Of a stretch of DNA of 64,000 nt, positions 53,606-62,928 are shown piece by piece. Both the position numbers and the translations under genes were made by a program. Within the stretch, counting starts at the first letter, position 1. Each line of letters opens with the position of its first letter. The notes under the pieces were generated by a model, which worked only from the letters and a program-made list of their open reading frames with translations, ran no database searches and had not been told where the DNA came from. The stretch comes from Chryseosolibacter sp044507775 (GTDB taxonomy: Bacteria > Bacteroidota > Bacteroidia > Cytophagales > Cyclobacteriaceae). The stretch is taken from the NCBI GenBank assembly GCA_044507775.1, contig JBIQIY010000011.1, positions 109,257-173,256 on the forward strand, in the 5' to 3' direction.

Positions 53606-54265
53606 CCAATCAATGGCTTCCTTTCCCTTCGAATTCAAGTAAGCGTTGGCCTTACTAAAGTGTCGGCATCCGAAGAATCCTCTGTCGGCCGAGAAGGGTG
53701 ACGGGTGTGCGGACATAAGCACGAGGTGTTTGTTGCGGTCGATCATTTCGCCTTTCTTCTGTGCGTAAGCGCCCCAAAGCAGAAATACGATGCCATCCTT
53801 CTCCTCGGAGATCTTGCGGATCACAGCGTCCGTAAACATCTCCCATCCCTGGTTCTGATGCGAGCCGGGACTGTTCGCTTTTACCGTGAGTGTGGCATTC
53901 AGCAAGAGTACTCCCTGTTTCGCCCAACGCTCCAGGTCGCCTGAAGCGGGAATAGGCTTGCCGAGGTCGTCGCGGATTTCTTTGAAGATGTTTATCAGAG
54001 AAGGAGGGATACGCACACCGTCAGCAACCGAGAAACAAAGACCGTTTGCCTGTCCCGGTCCATGATAGGGATCCTGCCCGATGACTACAACCTTCACGTC
54101 GCCAAAGTCGCAGCGGTCAAAAGCCTTGAAAATGTCAGTCCCTTTCGGATAGATGGTCTGGCTTTTGTATTGTGATTTGACGAAATCAATGAGTTTCCGG
54201 AAGTATGGTTTTTCGAATTCGTCCGCGAGCAGCGATTTCCAGGTAGAGGCGATTCTTACATCCAT
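53603..54265 (-). CDS. ung: Uracil-DNA glycosylase (family 1)
   Basis: 220 aa. Removes uracil from DNA in base excision repair. Water-activating loop GQDPYHGPGQANGLCFS, IPPSLINIFKEI, uracil-binding LLLNATLTV and C-terminal HPSPFSADRGFFGCRHF are complete. Convergent with lepB. Confidence 0.97.
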   Translation of the reverse strand: MDVRIASTWKSLLADEFEKPYFRKLIDFVKSQYKSQTIYPKGTDIFKAFDRCDFGDVKVVVIGQDPYHGPGQANGLCFSVADGVRIPPSLINIFKEIRDDLGKPIPASGDLERWAKQGVLLLNATLTVKANSPGSHQNQGWEMFTDAVIRKISEEKDGIVFLLWGAYAQKKGEMIDRNKHLVLMSAHPSPFSADRGFFGCRHFSKANAYLNSKGKEAIDW

Positions 54266-54382
54266 GTCGCGAATTTACCCTTGAAACTAGTAATCGTGAA
54301 CGAACGTCAGAAAGTTTTTCCGGGCAAAAGGATGAAAACAAATTGATTTTCCCCTTTTTGAAAGAAGTTTTCGGAATGAAGG

Positions 54383-54410
54383 TTGAAATTCCAAAAAATT
54401 AATATTTTTG
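54383..54410 (+). promoter_or_regulatory. Promoter of apaG: TTG-N17-TATTTTTG
   Basis: TTG at 54383-54385 and TATTTTTG at 54403-54410, spacing 17. Both elements fit the Bacteroidota consensus. The start codon at 54416 is 5 nt after the -7 element. Confidence 0.75.
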
Positions 54411-54415
54411 AAGGT

Positions 54416-54802
54416 ATGGTGACGGAGATTACCCAAGGCATCAAAGTAACAGTGGAGACGGAATACCAGCCAGCGTATTCCAGCCCTACGCAATACCATT
54501 ATGTCTTCACTTACCGTATCACTATCGAAAACAAAAGTGAGAACACCATCCAGCTTATGCGGCGGCACTGGCACATCTACGATGCCGGATTCACGGTGCG
54601 CGAAGTCGAAGGCGAAGGCGTTGTCGGTCAGCAACCCGTTATTGAACCCGGACAAACGCATCAGTATGTTTCGGGGTGCAACCTCAAATCCGGTATCGGG
54701 AAGATGTCAGGAACGTACCTGATGGAACGCGTCGTGGATGGAACGAAAATGCATGTTAATATTCCCGAGTTCACGATGATCGCTCCGCTTCGTCTCAATT
54801 AG
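54416..54802 (+). CDS. apaG: ApaG-family protein
   Basis: 128 aa single beta-sandwich of the fibronectin-III-like ApaG fold. TEITQGIKVTVETEYQPAYS, YRITIENKSENTIQLMRRHW, VVGQQPVIEPGQTHQYVSG and GTYLMERVVDG are family blocks. ApaG is linked in enterobacteria to Co2+ resistance and Mg2+ efflux; its molecular role is unclear. The start is almost at the predicted transcription start, so the mRNA may be leaderless. The methyltransferase gene follows 4 bp later. Confidence 0.92.
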   Translation: MVTEITQGIKVTVETEYQPAYSSPTQYHYVFTYRITIENKSENTIQLMRRHWHIYDAGFTVREVEGEGVVGQQPVIEPGQTHQYVSGCNLKSGIGKMSGTYLMERVVDGTKMHVNIPEFTMIAPLRLN

Positions 54803-54806
54803 CGCG

Positions 54807-55586
54807 GTGGCCCACGTTCTGTTTCGTCTCAAATCCTACCTGTCTTATTGGCTCGAAGCTGTTGATGAACACTCGCTTCATTCACCCTTCTTTTTCGATC
54901 TTTACACTACCCACATCAAATCGCCTCCTGCACAGAAGCGCTTTGCCGAGATCGAATCGCTGAGAAATAAATTGCTGCGCGATCGTCGCAGGATCCCTGT
55001 TCGAGACCTCGGGTCAGGAAGACAGCCACATTCGGAAAAGCGCATATCCGACATTGCACGAACCAGCCTCAGTTCTGCGAAGTATTCAGCAATATTCAGC
55101 GGGCTAACGACTTATTTCGATTCATCGGTCATCATCGAGTTAGGCACCTCTCTTGGCATTAATACGCTGTACCTCGCCGCGAAGCCGGGCGCAGTAGTGA
55201 CCACATTCGAAGGCGCACCGGCCATAGCCGATATAGCCGCCCTCACTTTCGAATTTGCATCGGCGAACAACATCAAAATTGTCGTCGGTAATATTGACCG
55301 GACGCTTCCCTCCTTCCTTCAAAATATCCGGAGAGTCGATTTCGCCTTTGTCGACGCGAACCATCGCTATGAACCCACGTTGCAATACTGCGAATGGCTG
55401 ATGAAAAAAGTGCATGAAAAAAGCGTGATCATCATTGACGATATCCACTATTCTGCCGAAATGGACAAGGCCTGGCGCACCCTCAAAGGTCATCGCCTGG
55501 TATATGCTTCCGCCGACCTTTTCAGGTGCGGAATCCTTTTTTTCGATCCATCACTGAACAAACAACACGTTATCTTACAGGTATAA
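54807..55586 (+). CDS. Class I SAM-dependent methyltransferase (O-methyltransferase-like)
   Basis: 259 aa starting with GTG 54807; no ATG lies in the N-terminal region. SAM-binding glycine motif in VIIELGTSLGINTLYLA (~110-126), then TFEGAPAIADIA, FAFVDANHRYEPTLQY and IIIDDIHYSAEM, as in metal-dependent O-methyltransferases. Acceptor unknown. 4 bp after apaG, so cotranscribed. Confidence 0.82.
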   Translation: MAHVLFRLKSYLSYWLEAVDEHSLHSPFFFDLYTTHIKSPPAQKRFAEIESLRNKLLRDRRRIPVRDLGSGRQPHSEKRISDIARTSLSSAKYSAIFSGLTTYFDSSVIIELGTSLGINTLYLAAKPGAVVTTFEGAPAIADIAALTFEFASANNIKIVVGNIDRTLPSFLQNIRRVDFAFVDANHRYEPTLQYCEWLMKKVHEKSVIIIDDIHYSAEMDKAWRTLKGHRLVYASADLFRCGILFFDPSLNKQHVILQV

Positions 55587-55589
55587 AGG

Positions 55590-55620
55590 TTGAAATAGAG
55601 TGATTAAACACCTATTTTTG
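55590..55620 (+). promoter_or_regulatory. Promoter TTG-N20-TATTTTTG
   Basis: TTG at 55590-55592 and TATTTTTG at 55613-55620, spacing 20, a good Bacteroidota match. It lies 67 bp upstream of the gene at 55688. Confidence 0.75.
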
Positions 55621-55687
55621 CGGGCATTGTCATGTCAAGCACTCGAACTCCCTCTCGCACTTAACCTGATCCATACCGAAATCATAT

Positions 55688-56617
55688 ATGACGGATAACA
55701 CAGAAAACACCGCCCCGGAGCCCTCTCCGAAAAAGAGCAATAAAATAGCGGTGATCATAGCTTTCATGGCTATTGTCATCATCATCCAGGCCATCAAGAT
55801 CTACCTCGACACGAAAGAGAAACAGGATGTTCGGACAAGGCTCATCACCACAGAAGAGGAGCTGGCCACGACCATGCAGCGACTGACCGAGATCAGCACG
55901 GAGCTTGATGAAAAAATTGCACAGGTGACGAAGCTCGGCGGAGATGTTTCCGATCTGGAACAAGCCAAGGCGGAAATCGAGGAAGAATTGAGGAGAAACA
56001 AGAGGGCAACGGGCAAAGAGATCAAAGCGCTCAAGGACCGGGTCGAGGGGTACGAGCTGCTTCTCAAGAACAAGGACGAGGAAATAACCAAGCTTCAGTC
56101 CGTCAACAAGGAACTCCTGACCGAGAACCGCTCGTTGAAAACACAACAGAACCGGCTGGGGGATTCCCTCAACCGCCTCACACAGTCGAAGGAAGAACTC
56201 GCCACGAAAGTTGCTATTGCCTCGCAGCTGAAGGCGGAAAATATCCGGATCGTTTCTGTGAATGACCGCGGCCGGGAACGCAGCTCGCCATTCCGGCAAA
56301 AGCAGATCGATCATCTTAAAATTGAATTCAACCTCGCAGAAAACAGCGTTGCTCCTATTGAAGGGAAAAAGATCGTGATTCGCGTCATCGACGAGAACAA
56401 CCAGGTCATTTTCGATGTTGCGCGTGGATCTGGCACATTCATCTTCAACGGCAAGGAGGAGTTTTATACGGCTGCGCAGGAAGTGCTTTTCGACAACACG
56501 CGACAGAAGTTGACTTACCTTTACGACAAAGGTTCTGAGTATGCGCCCGGAAATTATACGCTGGAGATCTATACCGACGACTACATGATGGGACGCGGTG
56601 AGTTTGTTGTAAAATGA
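55688..56617 (+). CDS. Membrane-anchored coiled-coil protein of unknown function
   Basis: 309 aa. One membrane segment at ~19-36 (KIAVIIAFMAIVIIIQAI), then a long coiled coil (~45-180, rich in Glu, Lys, Leu, e.g. EQAKAEIEEELRRNKRA). A C-terminal ~115-residue beta-rich domain (LKIEFNLAENSVAPIEGKKI; NYTLEIYTDDYMMGRGEFVV) faces outward. I know of similar proteins in Cytophagales but no function. The stop is 2 bp from the convergent stop of the cytochrome-LRR gene. Confidence 0.8.
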   Translation: MTDNTENTAPEPSPKKSNKIAVIIAFMAIVIIIQAIKIYLDTKEKQDVRTRLITTEEELATTMQRLTEISTELDEKIAQVTKLGGDVSDLEQAKAEIEEELRRNKRATGKEIKALKDRVEGYELLLKNKDEEITKLQSVNKELLTENRSLKTQQNRLGDSLNRLTQSKEELATKVAIASQLKAENIRIVSVNDRGRERSSPFRQKQIDHLKIEFNLAENSVAPIEGKKIVIRVIDENNQVIFDVARGSGTFIFNGKEEFYTAAQEVLFDNTRQKLTYLYDKGSEYAPGNYTLEIYTDDYMMGRGEFVVK

Positions 56618-56619
56618 CG

Positions 56620-58041
56620 CTACCGCTGAGCTACCTTCCTGTAGACAATCGTATCAGTCGGAATTTTTTCAAGGTGGTAATTGCCACTATCGATCCGGAT
56701 ATCTTTGTTTTCCTCCAGCAGCCTGCTTATTCCTTCGCCGGTAACATTGGTTTTGTAGAGAAACAAGCTGTTGAGGTTTTTCAATCGCGCGAACGTTGCG
56801 ACTGACTTGTCAGTAGCCCTCGTCCCGACGATGCTCAACAAGCGCAGTTTTGCGAGAGGAGAAAGTTTTTCCAATCCTTCATCGGTGACGGAGGTATTAT
56901 TCAGGTAGAGCGCGCGCAGGTTGTCCAGGCGGGAAACTTCCTCGAGCTGACCATCCGTAATATCCGTAAAACTGAGATTCAGCCACACAAGTTGTTCTTC
57001 GATCTCTTGCAACAGGCCGATCTGCTCCGGCGTTACAGAGCGATGGCCCGCGAAAGTTACCATCAGGTAATTGCTTTCTTCCCCGAGCGGCATAGGATTT
57101 ACTCCCATGTCTTTCAATCGCCGCAGGGCGTTTTCTTTTGCCTCGCCAACGGGCTCCGTTGGTATCCACGATTCTTGTGGCGGTTGCTGTAGTGATTTAA
57201 TGATCGCCGCTATTTTTTCCACACTTTGAAACGCGGCTACCGGTTTGTCAAACTGCGCCTCGTCTTCAAGCCAGTACTTGATCAATGCGATTTCAGAAGA
57301 AGCCAGCTGCGGCTTTTCACCGGGAGGCATGTGGTCATCGTGTTCAAGTGGCAGGACCAGCCGTTTGTAAAGGGCGCTGGAGTCGGCAACGTCTGCAAGT
57401 ATCAATCCGTCCTTGCCACCGCGCATTATAAACTCCTGGCCGTCCAGCCGAAGGTCGCCCTTCTGTTTCCGGGAACTGTGGCAATCGTAACAACGCGCTT
57501 CGAAGATCGGCTGAATGACGTCGGTGTACATCACAGCCTGTCCTATATCCTGGATTTGCCGGATTTTTTCCGCCGGGTCTTTGCTGCCCGGCTGGCCCAT
57601 CGCCAGTGCGAACAAATAATCCTCCCCGTGAGTGAGAGAACCACCCAGATGGCCCGTGACCAGCAGTGACACCATCAACAAGGATGACAAGATGAGTTTG
57701 ACACGTTTTCTCGCCAGCGGCCGATCGACCCAGTGCTTTACTTTCGGTCGAAGAACGTATACGACAAGTGACAGCACGGCGGTAATAATTCCCGAGTTCT
57801 GATGGCGGTTGGCCAGGACTTCTTCATACCCTCCCTCCTGTCGGAGAAAGAATCCCGTGATGGCGGCCGCGATGGCAAACACTGATCCCCAAAACAGCGC
57901 GGGCTGTATCGCTTTTTTCAGTTTCCGGTATTCCGGCTTAAACGTGAGGCACTCAAAAAGAAAAGCGAGAAAGAGGATGCCGATGGGAAGATGAACCAGT
58001 AAGGGGTGAAACCTTCCAAAAAATGAAGTAATAAGATCCAT
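56620..58041 (-). CDS. DUF2231-type membrane protein with c-type cytochrome motif and leucine-rich repeats
   Basis: 473 aa. N-terminal three to four membrane segments (HPLLVHLPIGILFLAFLF), like DUF2231. A cytochrome-type domain with heme motif CYDCH and HMPPGEKPQL as likely distal part sits at ~175-265. The last ~150 residues are leucine-rich (LVWLNLSFTDITDGQLEEV; LRALYLNNTSVTDEGLEKL). Third gene of a planctomycete-type trio. A role in electron transfer linked to extracellular substrate use is inferred only. Confidence 0.8.
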   Translation of the reverse strand: MDLITSFFGRFHPLLVHLPIGILFLAFLFECLTFKPEYRKLKKAIQPALFWGSVFAIAAAITGFFLRQEGGYEEVLANRHQNSGIITAVLSLVVYVLRPKVKHWVDRPLARKRVKLILSSLLMVSLLVTGHLGGSLTHGEDYLFALAMGQPGSKDPAEKIRQIQDIGQAVMYTDVIQPIFEARCYDCHSSRKQKGDLRLDGQEFIMRGGKDGLILADVADSSALYKRLVLPLEHDDHMPPGEKPQLASSEIALIKYWLEDEAQFDKPVAAFQSVEKIAAIIKSLQQPPQESWIPTEPVGEAKENALRRLKDMGVNPMPLGEESNYLMVTFAGHRSVTPEQIGLLQEIEEQLVWLNLSFTDITDGQLEEVSRLDNLRALYLNNTSVTDEGLEKLSPLAKLRLLSIVGTRATDKSVATFARLKNLNSLFLYKTNVTGEGISRLLEENKDIRIDSGNYHLEKIPTDTIVYRKVAQR

Positions 58042-58100
58042 GTCAGGTCAACTGTGTCGCACTCGTAAAATTGAAATTTTTTCCATGATCTGCGACGGCA

Positions 58101-59573
58101 TCACGCGACGATTTCCTGAATAACCTTTCCCGACACGTCGGTAAGCCGGAAGGGTCTGCCCTGAAACTGGTAGGTTTGTTTTTCGTGATCGAGTCCCATC
58201 TGGTGGAGGATCGTCGCCTGTACGTCGTGCAGCGAAACCTTGCCGCTGACGGGATAGTATCCGATCTCGTCCGTTTCTCCCCAGGATGTACCTTTGCGGA
58301 TACCTCCCCCTGCCATCCACAATGTAAATGCTTCGACGTGGTGGTCGCGCCCGAGATACGGATTCGTCTTGCCTTCACGGTTTTCCTGCATCGGCGTGCG
58401 TCCGAATTCTCCGCCCCACACGACGAGCGTTTCTTCCAGCAGTCCCCGCTGTTTAAGGTCGAGCAACAGAGCTGTCATCGGGCGGTCGACTTCACGGCAC
58501 TTGTTTCGAAATCCTATTTCCAGCGCATCACTCTCGACGATCCCGTGGCTGTCCCACCCCCAGTCAAACAATTGCACAAACCTAACACCCTGCTCCACAA
58601 GTTTGCGCGCGAGGAGGCAATTGTTCGCGAACGAAGCTTTTCCCGGCGTGGTGCCGTACAGTTGATGGATGTACTCGGGCTCATTGTTGATATTCATGAC
58701 CTCGGGGACGGACATCTGCATCCGGTACGCCATTTCATACTGGGCCATACGGGTAAGAGTCTCCGGATCGCGGATGTCATTGTAATGCTCCTGATTTACC
58801 GCGTTGATTGCGTCGATCGTTTTCTTTTTTAGTTCGCGGCTGATGCCCTCCGGGTCCGTCAGGTAAAGCACGGGTTCTCCATCCGACCGACACTGCACAC
58901 CCTGGTATACGGATGGAAGGAATCCGCTTCCCCATACGCTTTTCCCTGCATCGGGGGTTTTACCGCCCGACGTAAGTACGACAAAGCCCGGCAGGTTGGC
59001 GTTCTCTGTGCCTAGCCCATACGTTATCCACGAACCCATACTTGGTCTTCCCAACCGCGGCCCTCCGGTGTGCACAAAGAGTTGCGCGGGAGCGTGATTG
59101 AATTGGTCGGTGTAAACGGCTTTGAGAAATGAAACTTCATCGGCAACTGTCGCAAAGTGAGGAAGGTGATTCGAGACGTAAGCGCCGGATTGCCCGCGTT
59201 GCTTGAACTCGGCTTGCGGACCCAGCATCTTCGGCACCCCTCGTATGAACGCAAAACGTTTTCCTTCCAGCAGCGACTGCGGACACAACTTGTTGTTGAG
59301 TTTCTGCAACTCGGGTTTATAGTCGAACAGTTCGAGCTGCGACGGTGCGCCTGCCATGTGCAGATAGATAACGCGCTTAGCTTTTGCAGGGAAGTGCGGC
59401 GGTTTCGGCGCCATGGCGTCTGCGGCCAGTGGCGTACCGGCACTCCGACGCGTGGTGCATCCACCCAGCATACCTGCAAAGGCGGCGGCGCCAAGACCTG
59501 CGGCACTCTCCAGAAGGAAATGCCGGCGGGTGAGATGCTGCAGATGGGCTATAGATGATTCGTCTTTTTTCAT
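58101..59573 (-). CDS. DUF1501 (sulfatase-like) family protein with Tat signal
   Basis: 490 aa. N-terminal twin-arginine signal LTRRHFLLESAAGLGAAAFA followed by a Cys (LGGC), so it is possibly a Tat lipoprotein. The body has DUF1501 blocks: YLHMAGAPSQLELFDYKPEL, HFATVADEVSFLKAVYTDQF, FVQLFDWGWDSHG, VVWGGEFGRTPM, GRDHHVEAFTLWMAGGG. The family belongs to the alkaline phosphatase/sulfatase superfamily; the substrate is unknown. It lies 51 bp downstream of the DUF1549/1553 gene and 59 bp before the cytochrome gene. Confidence 0.9.
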   Translation of the reverse strand: MKKDESSIAHLQHLTRRHFLLESAAGLGAAAFAGMLGGCTTRRSAGTPLAADAMAPKPPHFPAKAKRVIYLHMAGAPSQLELFDYKPELQKLNNKLCPQSLLEGKRFAFIRGVPKMLGPQAEFKQRGQSGAYVSNHLPHFATVADEVSFLKAVYTDQFNHAPAQLFVHTGGPRLGRPSMGSWITYGLGTENANLPGFVVLTSGGKTPDAGKSVWGSGFLPSVYQGVQCRSDGEPVLYLTDPEGISRELKKKTIDAINAVNQEHYNDIRDPETLTRMAQYEMAYRMQMSVPEVMNINNEPEYIHQLYGTTPGKASFANNCLLARKLVEQGVRFVQLFDWGWDSHGIVESDALEIGFRNKCREVDRPMTALLLDLKQRGLLEETLVVWGGEFGRTPMQENREGKTNPYLGRDHHVEAFTLWMAGGGIRKGTSWGETDEIGYYPVSGKVSLHDVQATILHQMGLDHEKQTYQFQGRPFRLTDVSGKVIQEIVA

Positions 59574-59624
59574 TTCAGTACTTTTTCATGACGGGCAACC
59601 GCTGCGTGCGACGCCTGAACTTTT

Positions 59625-62354
59625 TTACTCTTTCATGATTACTTCATCAAGGTTTAACAGGGCGTTTGCCACTACCGTCATCGCGGCCAGCTCGCGGGTT
59701 CCATTCCCGGTCAGGGTAATGGCGCGCACCGCGGCCGTGTCAACTTTATAAGTATTCAATGCTTCATCGTACAACCCGTTTAATATCCCGAGCTTGTTGG
59801 ATGAAATATCCTTGAATGTGAGCAACCGATATCCATGGGCGATCGCTTCGTCGGGCGATTCCCGGTCGTGGTCGATCATGATTCGGGCGAGCGCGCGCGA
59901 CGCTTCAACGAAAACCGGGTCGTTGAGTGTAACCAGGGCCTGAAGAGGCGTATTCGTGCGGATTCGTCTGCCAATGCAAACTTCGCGGCTCGAGCCATCA
60001 AACGTGATCATCGACGGATAGGGGCTTGTGCGCTTGATAAAAGTATACAGACCTCGCCTGTGTTGATCCTCCCCTTCGCTTTGAATCCATTTTTCGCCGC
60101 TATACACCGACATCCAGATGCCTTCTGGTTGATAGGGCATTACACTCTTGCCGTACATTTTTGCGCTCAGCAGACCGCTTACAGCCAATGCCTGATCGCG
60201 GATCTGTTCCGCCGACAGGCGAACACGCGGTCCGCGTCCGAGCCATTCGTTGCGCAGGTCTTTTGCGAGCGCTTCTTCCGAAACATGCGATTGCTGGCGA
60301 TAGGTTGCGGAAAGAACAATGTCGCGAATGATCTTCTTCATGCTCCACTCATAGTCGTTCATGAAGCGCAATGCGAGCCAGTCCAGCAACCGGGGATGCG
60401 TGGCCGGAGCTCCTTGTGATCCGAAGTCTTCCAGTGTTTCGATGATGCCGTATCCGAACAATTGTTCCCAGACGCGGTTCACGATGACGCGTGCAGTCAG
60501 GGGGTTGTCCACGCTGACGAGCCACCGCGCGAAAGCCAGGCGATCAGGCACTATCAGTTCATTTCGATTGAGAACGTGCGGTACGCCTGGACTAACACGA
60601 TCCCCCTTTACAAGCCAGTTGCCGCGCTCGAACACGCGTGTCTCTCTCCGCAGTTCGGGAACGGCTTCAATAAAGACGGGTGTATTTTCAACGGACGCAT
60701 TCAATAACCTGAGGAAGTCTTTCTTTACGGACGCGTACTCATAGGTATTTTTTCCGGGAAACTCATCCTGGAAGGAGAACCATTCAACTGCGCAAACACT
60801 TCGGTCGGGCGTCAGCGCAGGATTCTTGAAAATAAAATACAGATCGTGAATTCCGGCAACGGACTTCAACGGAATCTCAATGATCCTGCTCCCATCGGTT
60901 TTTGGCAGAGCAGTCTGCGAAATGATTTCTCCCTGAAGGCCGTCCGTGCGAATCTCAAAAGAGCCGCCCGGTGTCCCGGCTGAGTAGTTGATGTACAATC
61001 GCGTCTTGCCGTCAAGGTTGACCTGCTTCAGACGCGCGCTGCCACCGGAACGTATGCTGAGCCACTTGTGACCATTCAACTCACCATTTTCAAATTTGTC
61101 AAACACGTGCGAGTGAATTTTCGGCTCAAGTGTCTTCAGAAAGCGTCCGACTTTAAATGCTTTTTCAGCACCGGCCTGCTGATTTACCCACGACTTAATC
61201 GCATGGAGTCTTTCCTCGTCCTCTTCTTCGTAAGTTCGCAACAACGGATGTTCGCCACTTACATCTTCGTCTCTCGTGTTGTTGAAGTAGGCAAAGGATT
61301 GATAGTATTCCTCGTGGCGAATCGGATCGTACGGATGACTATGGCATTGCACGCAGCTCATGGTCGTACCCTGAAAGACCTCCCAGGTCGTAGCCACCCG
61401 ATCAATGACTGCAGCGGTGCGAAACTCCTCGTCATCAGTTCCTCCTTCGGTGTTGTTCATCGTGTTTCGGTGGAAGGCGGTGGCGATGAGTTGCTCGTCG
61501 GTAGGATCCGGGAGCATATCTCCCGCCAGCTGCTCAATCGTGAACTGGTCGAACGGTTTATCTTCGTTGAAACTCTTGATCACATAATCGCGATAGCGCC
61601 AGATGACACGCGAGGGGTCAGCTTCATAGCCTTTCGTGTCGGCGTATCGCGCCAGGTCCAGCCACCACGATGCCCATTTCTCGCCGAAGTGCGGAGACGC
61701 GAGAAGTTCGTCTACCACCCTTTCATACGCATCCTCGCTTGTATCCTGAAAGAACTTTTCTGCCTGTGCAAGCGTCGGTGGTATCCCGATCAGGTCGAGA
61801 TAGACCCGCCGGATCAGGGTGGCCCGATCCGCTTCGGGCGAGGGACTGAGATCATGGGATAAAAGGCGATCGACATTGAAGTAGTCGATGTCATTGCGCG
61901 CCCACTGAGCCTGGCCGGCGCCGATGCCCGACAACACCCGGTCCGACCGTGGCACCACGACTGCCTCGGGAGGACTGTAAGCCCAATGTTCGCCCCATTC
62001 TGCGCCTTGTTCAATCCACCGTGTGAGGACGTTGATCTCCTCTTTCGTGAGGGGCTCTTCTTTGTAAGGCATCCGCAGGTCCGGATCCGTTTCGTTAATA
62101 CGGCGGATCATTTCGCTGTGCTTCGGATCGCCGGGGACGATGGCATACTTACCGGATTCGGTTGTATCAAGCGCCTCCTCCCGGAATAGGACGCTGAATC
62201 CGCCATTCTGCTTGACCCCGCCGTGGCAGCTGATGCATCGCTTGTTCAGAATAGGCTTTACCTGGGTGCTATAGTCGATTTTATCGTTGCTACAGGCAAG
62301 GAAGATGGCAGCCAGCACGAAAATACCAGACGTTTTGGACAGAAACCGCAGCAT
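59625..62354 (-). CDS. Planctomycete-type cytochrome c, DUF1549 and DUF1553 protein (PSD1-type)
   Basis: 909 aa lipoprotein (LAAIFLACSND). Cytochrome-like region with CISCHGG and DLRMPYKEEPLTKEEI (~35-110). DUF1549 has FNVDRLLSHDLSPSPEADRA and FGEKWASWWLDLARYADTKG. A separate CVQCHSHPYDPI heme-like motif follows, then a concanavalin-like middle part. DUF1553 has NPLTARVIVNRVWEQLFGYG and FGSQGAPATHPRLLDWLA. First gene of the trio. Function unknown; large arrays of such genes occur in Planctomycetes. Confidence 0.9.
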   Translation of the reverse strand: MLRFLSKTSGIFVLAAIFLACSNDKIDYSTQVKPILNKRCISCHGGVKQNGGFSVLFREEALDTTESGKYAIVPGDPKHSEMIRRINETDPDLRMPYKEEPLTKEEINVLTRWIEQGAEWGEHWAYSPPEAVVVPRSDRVLSGIGAGQAQWARNDIDYFNVDRLLSHDLSPSPEADRATLIRRVYLDLIGIPPTLAQAEKFFQDTSEDAYERVVDELLASPHFGEKWASWWLDLARYADTKGYEADPSRVIWRYRDYVIKSFNEDKPFDQFTIEQLAGDMLPDPTDEQLIATAFHRNTMNNTEGGTDDEEFRTAAVIDRVATTWEVFQGTTMSCVQCHSHPYDPIRHEEYYQSFAYFNNTRDEDVSGEHPLLRTYEEEDEERLHAIKSWVNQQAGAEKAFKVGRFLKTLEPKIHSHVFDKFENGELNGHKWLSIRSGGSARLKQVNLDGKTRLYINYSAGTPGGSFEIRTDGLQGEIISQTALPKTDGSRIIEIPLKSVAGIHDLYFIFKNPALTPDRSVCAVEWFSFQDEFPGKNTYEYASVKKDFLRLLNASVENTPVFIEAVPELRRETRVFERGNWLVKGDRVSPGVPHVLNRNELIVPDRLAFARWLVSVDNPLTARVIVNRVWEQLFGYGIIETLEDFGSQGAPATHPRLLDWLALRFMNDYEWSMKKIIRDIVLSATYRQQSHVSEEALAKDLRNEWLGRGPRVRLSAEQIRDQALAVSGLLSAKMYGKSVMPYQPEGIWMSVYSGEKWIQSEGEDQHRRGLYTFIKRTSPYPSMITFDGSSREVCIGRRIRTNTPLQALVTLNDPVFVEASRALARIMIDHDRESPDEAIAHGYRLLTFKDISSNKLGILNGLYDEALNTYKVDTAAVRAITLTGNGTRELAAMTVVANALLNLDEVIMKE

Positions 62355-62488
62355 AAGTCCACTAAAAATAGCGGAAATTGCGCGGGAATAAAAGATTTTG
62401 GAAAGGGGCCGGGACCTCTACCCGCTTTCAGGCAACGGTCCGGTCCAAAAGGCCTTTTGCTGACATGGGAAAATACCCATTCTCATTT

Positions 62489-62517
62489 TTGATTTAAGCG
62501 CCGTTTTCATACCTTTG
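62489..62517 (+). promoter_or_regulatory. Promoter of rpsF: TTG-N18-TACCTTTG
   Basis: TTG at 62489-62491 and TACCTTTG at 62510-62517 with 18-bp spacing match the Bacteroidota consensus. The predicted 5' UTR is only ~24 nt, too short for the known S6:S18 leader RNA motif. Confidence 0.75.
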
Positions 62518-62544
62518 CAGGCTCAAAAAAACCAAAAGTTAATT

Positions 62545-62928
62545 ATGAACAATTACGAGACGGTATTCATTCTAAATCCCGTTTTGTCTGAGGACCAGGC
62601 AAAGGATACTGTCGAAAAGTTCGTAAAGGTGTTGACCAAGGCGAATGCCGAGATCATCAACAATGAAAACTGGGGCTTGAAAAAGTTGGCGTATCCGATC
62701 AACAAGAAGTCCACAGGTTTCTATAACCTTATCGAATTTACGGCAGAACCTCAGGTGATCAACACCCTGGAAACCGAGTACAGACGAGACGAGTCGGTCA
62801 TGCGATTTTTGACCACCGCCCTTGACAAGCACGCCATTGTATACAATGAGCGCCGGCGCAAGGGAGAATTCAAGAACAAGGAAAACAGGAAACCTGCAAA
62901 AAAAGCTGAGGAGGAAGCTAAGCGATGA
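62545..62928 (+). CDS. rpsF: 30S ribosomal protein S6
   Basis: 127 aa. NNYETVFILNPVLSEDQAKD opens the protein, and NWGLKKLAYPINKKSTGFYN and DESVMRFLTTAL are standard. The extended basic tail (RRRKGEFKNKENRKPAKKAE) is typical of Bacteroidota. Start 62545. Overlaps rpsR by 4 bp. Confidence 0.96.
   Translation: MNNYETVFILNPVLSEDQAKDTVEKFVKVLTKANAEIINNENWGLKKLAYPINKKSTGFYNLIEFTAEPQVINTLETEYRRDESVMRFLTTALDKHAIVYNERRRKGEFKNKENRKPAKKAEEEAKR

Noticed and set aside
62489..62544. S6:S18 binding leader RNA upstream of rpsF
   Set aside because: The predicted 5' UTR is only about 24 nt, too short for the known motif.
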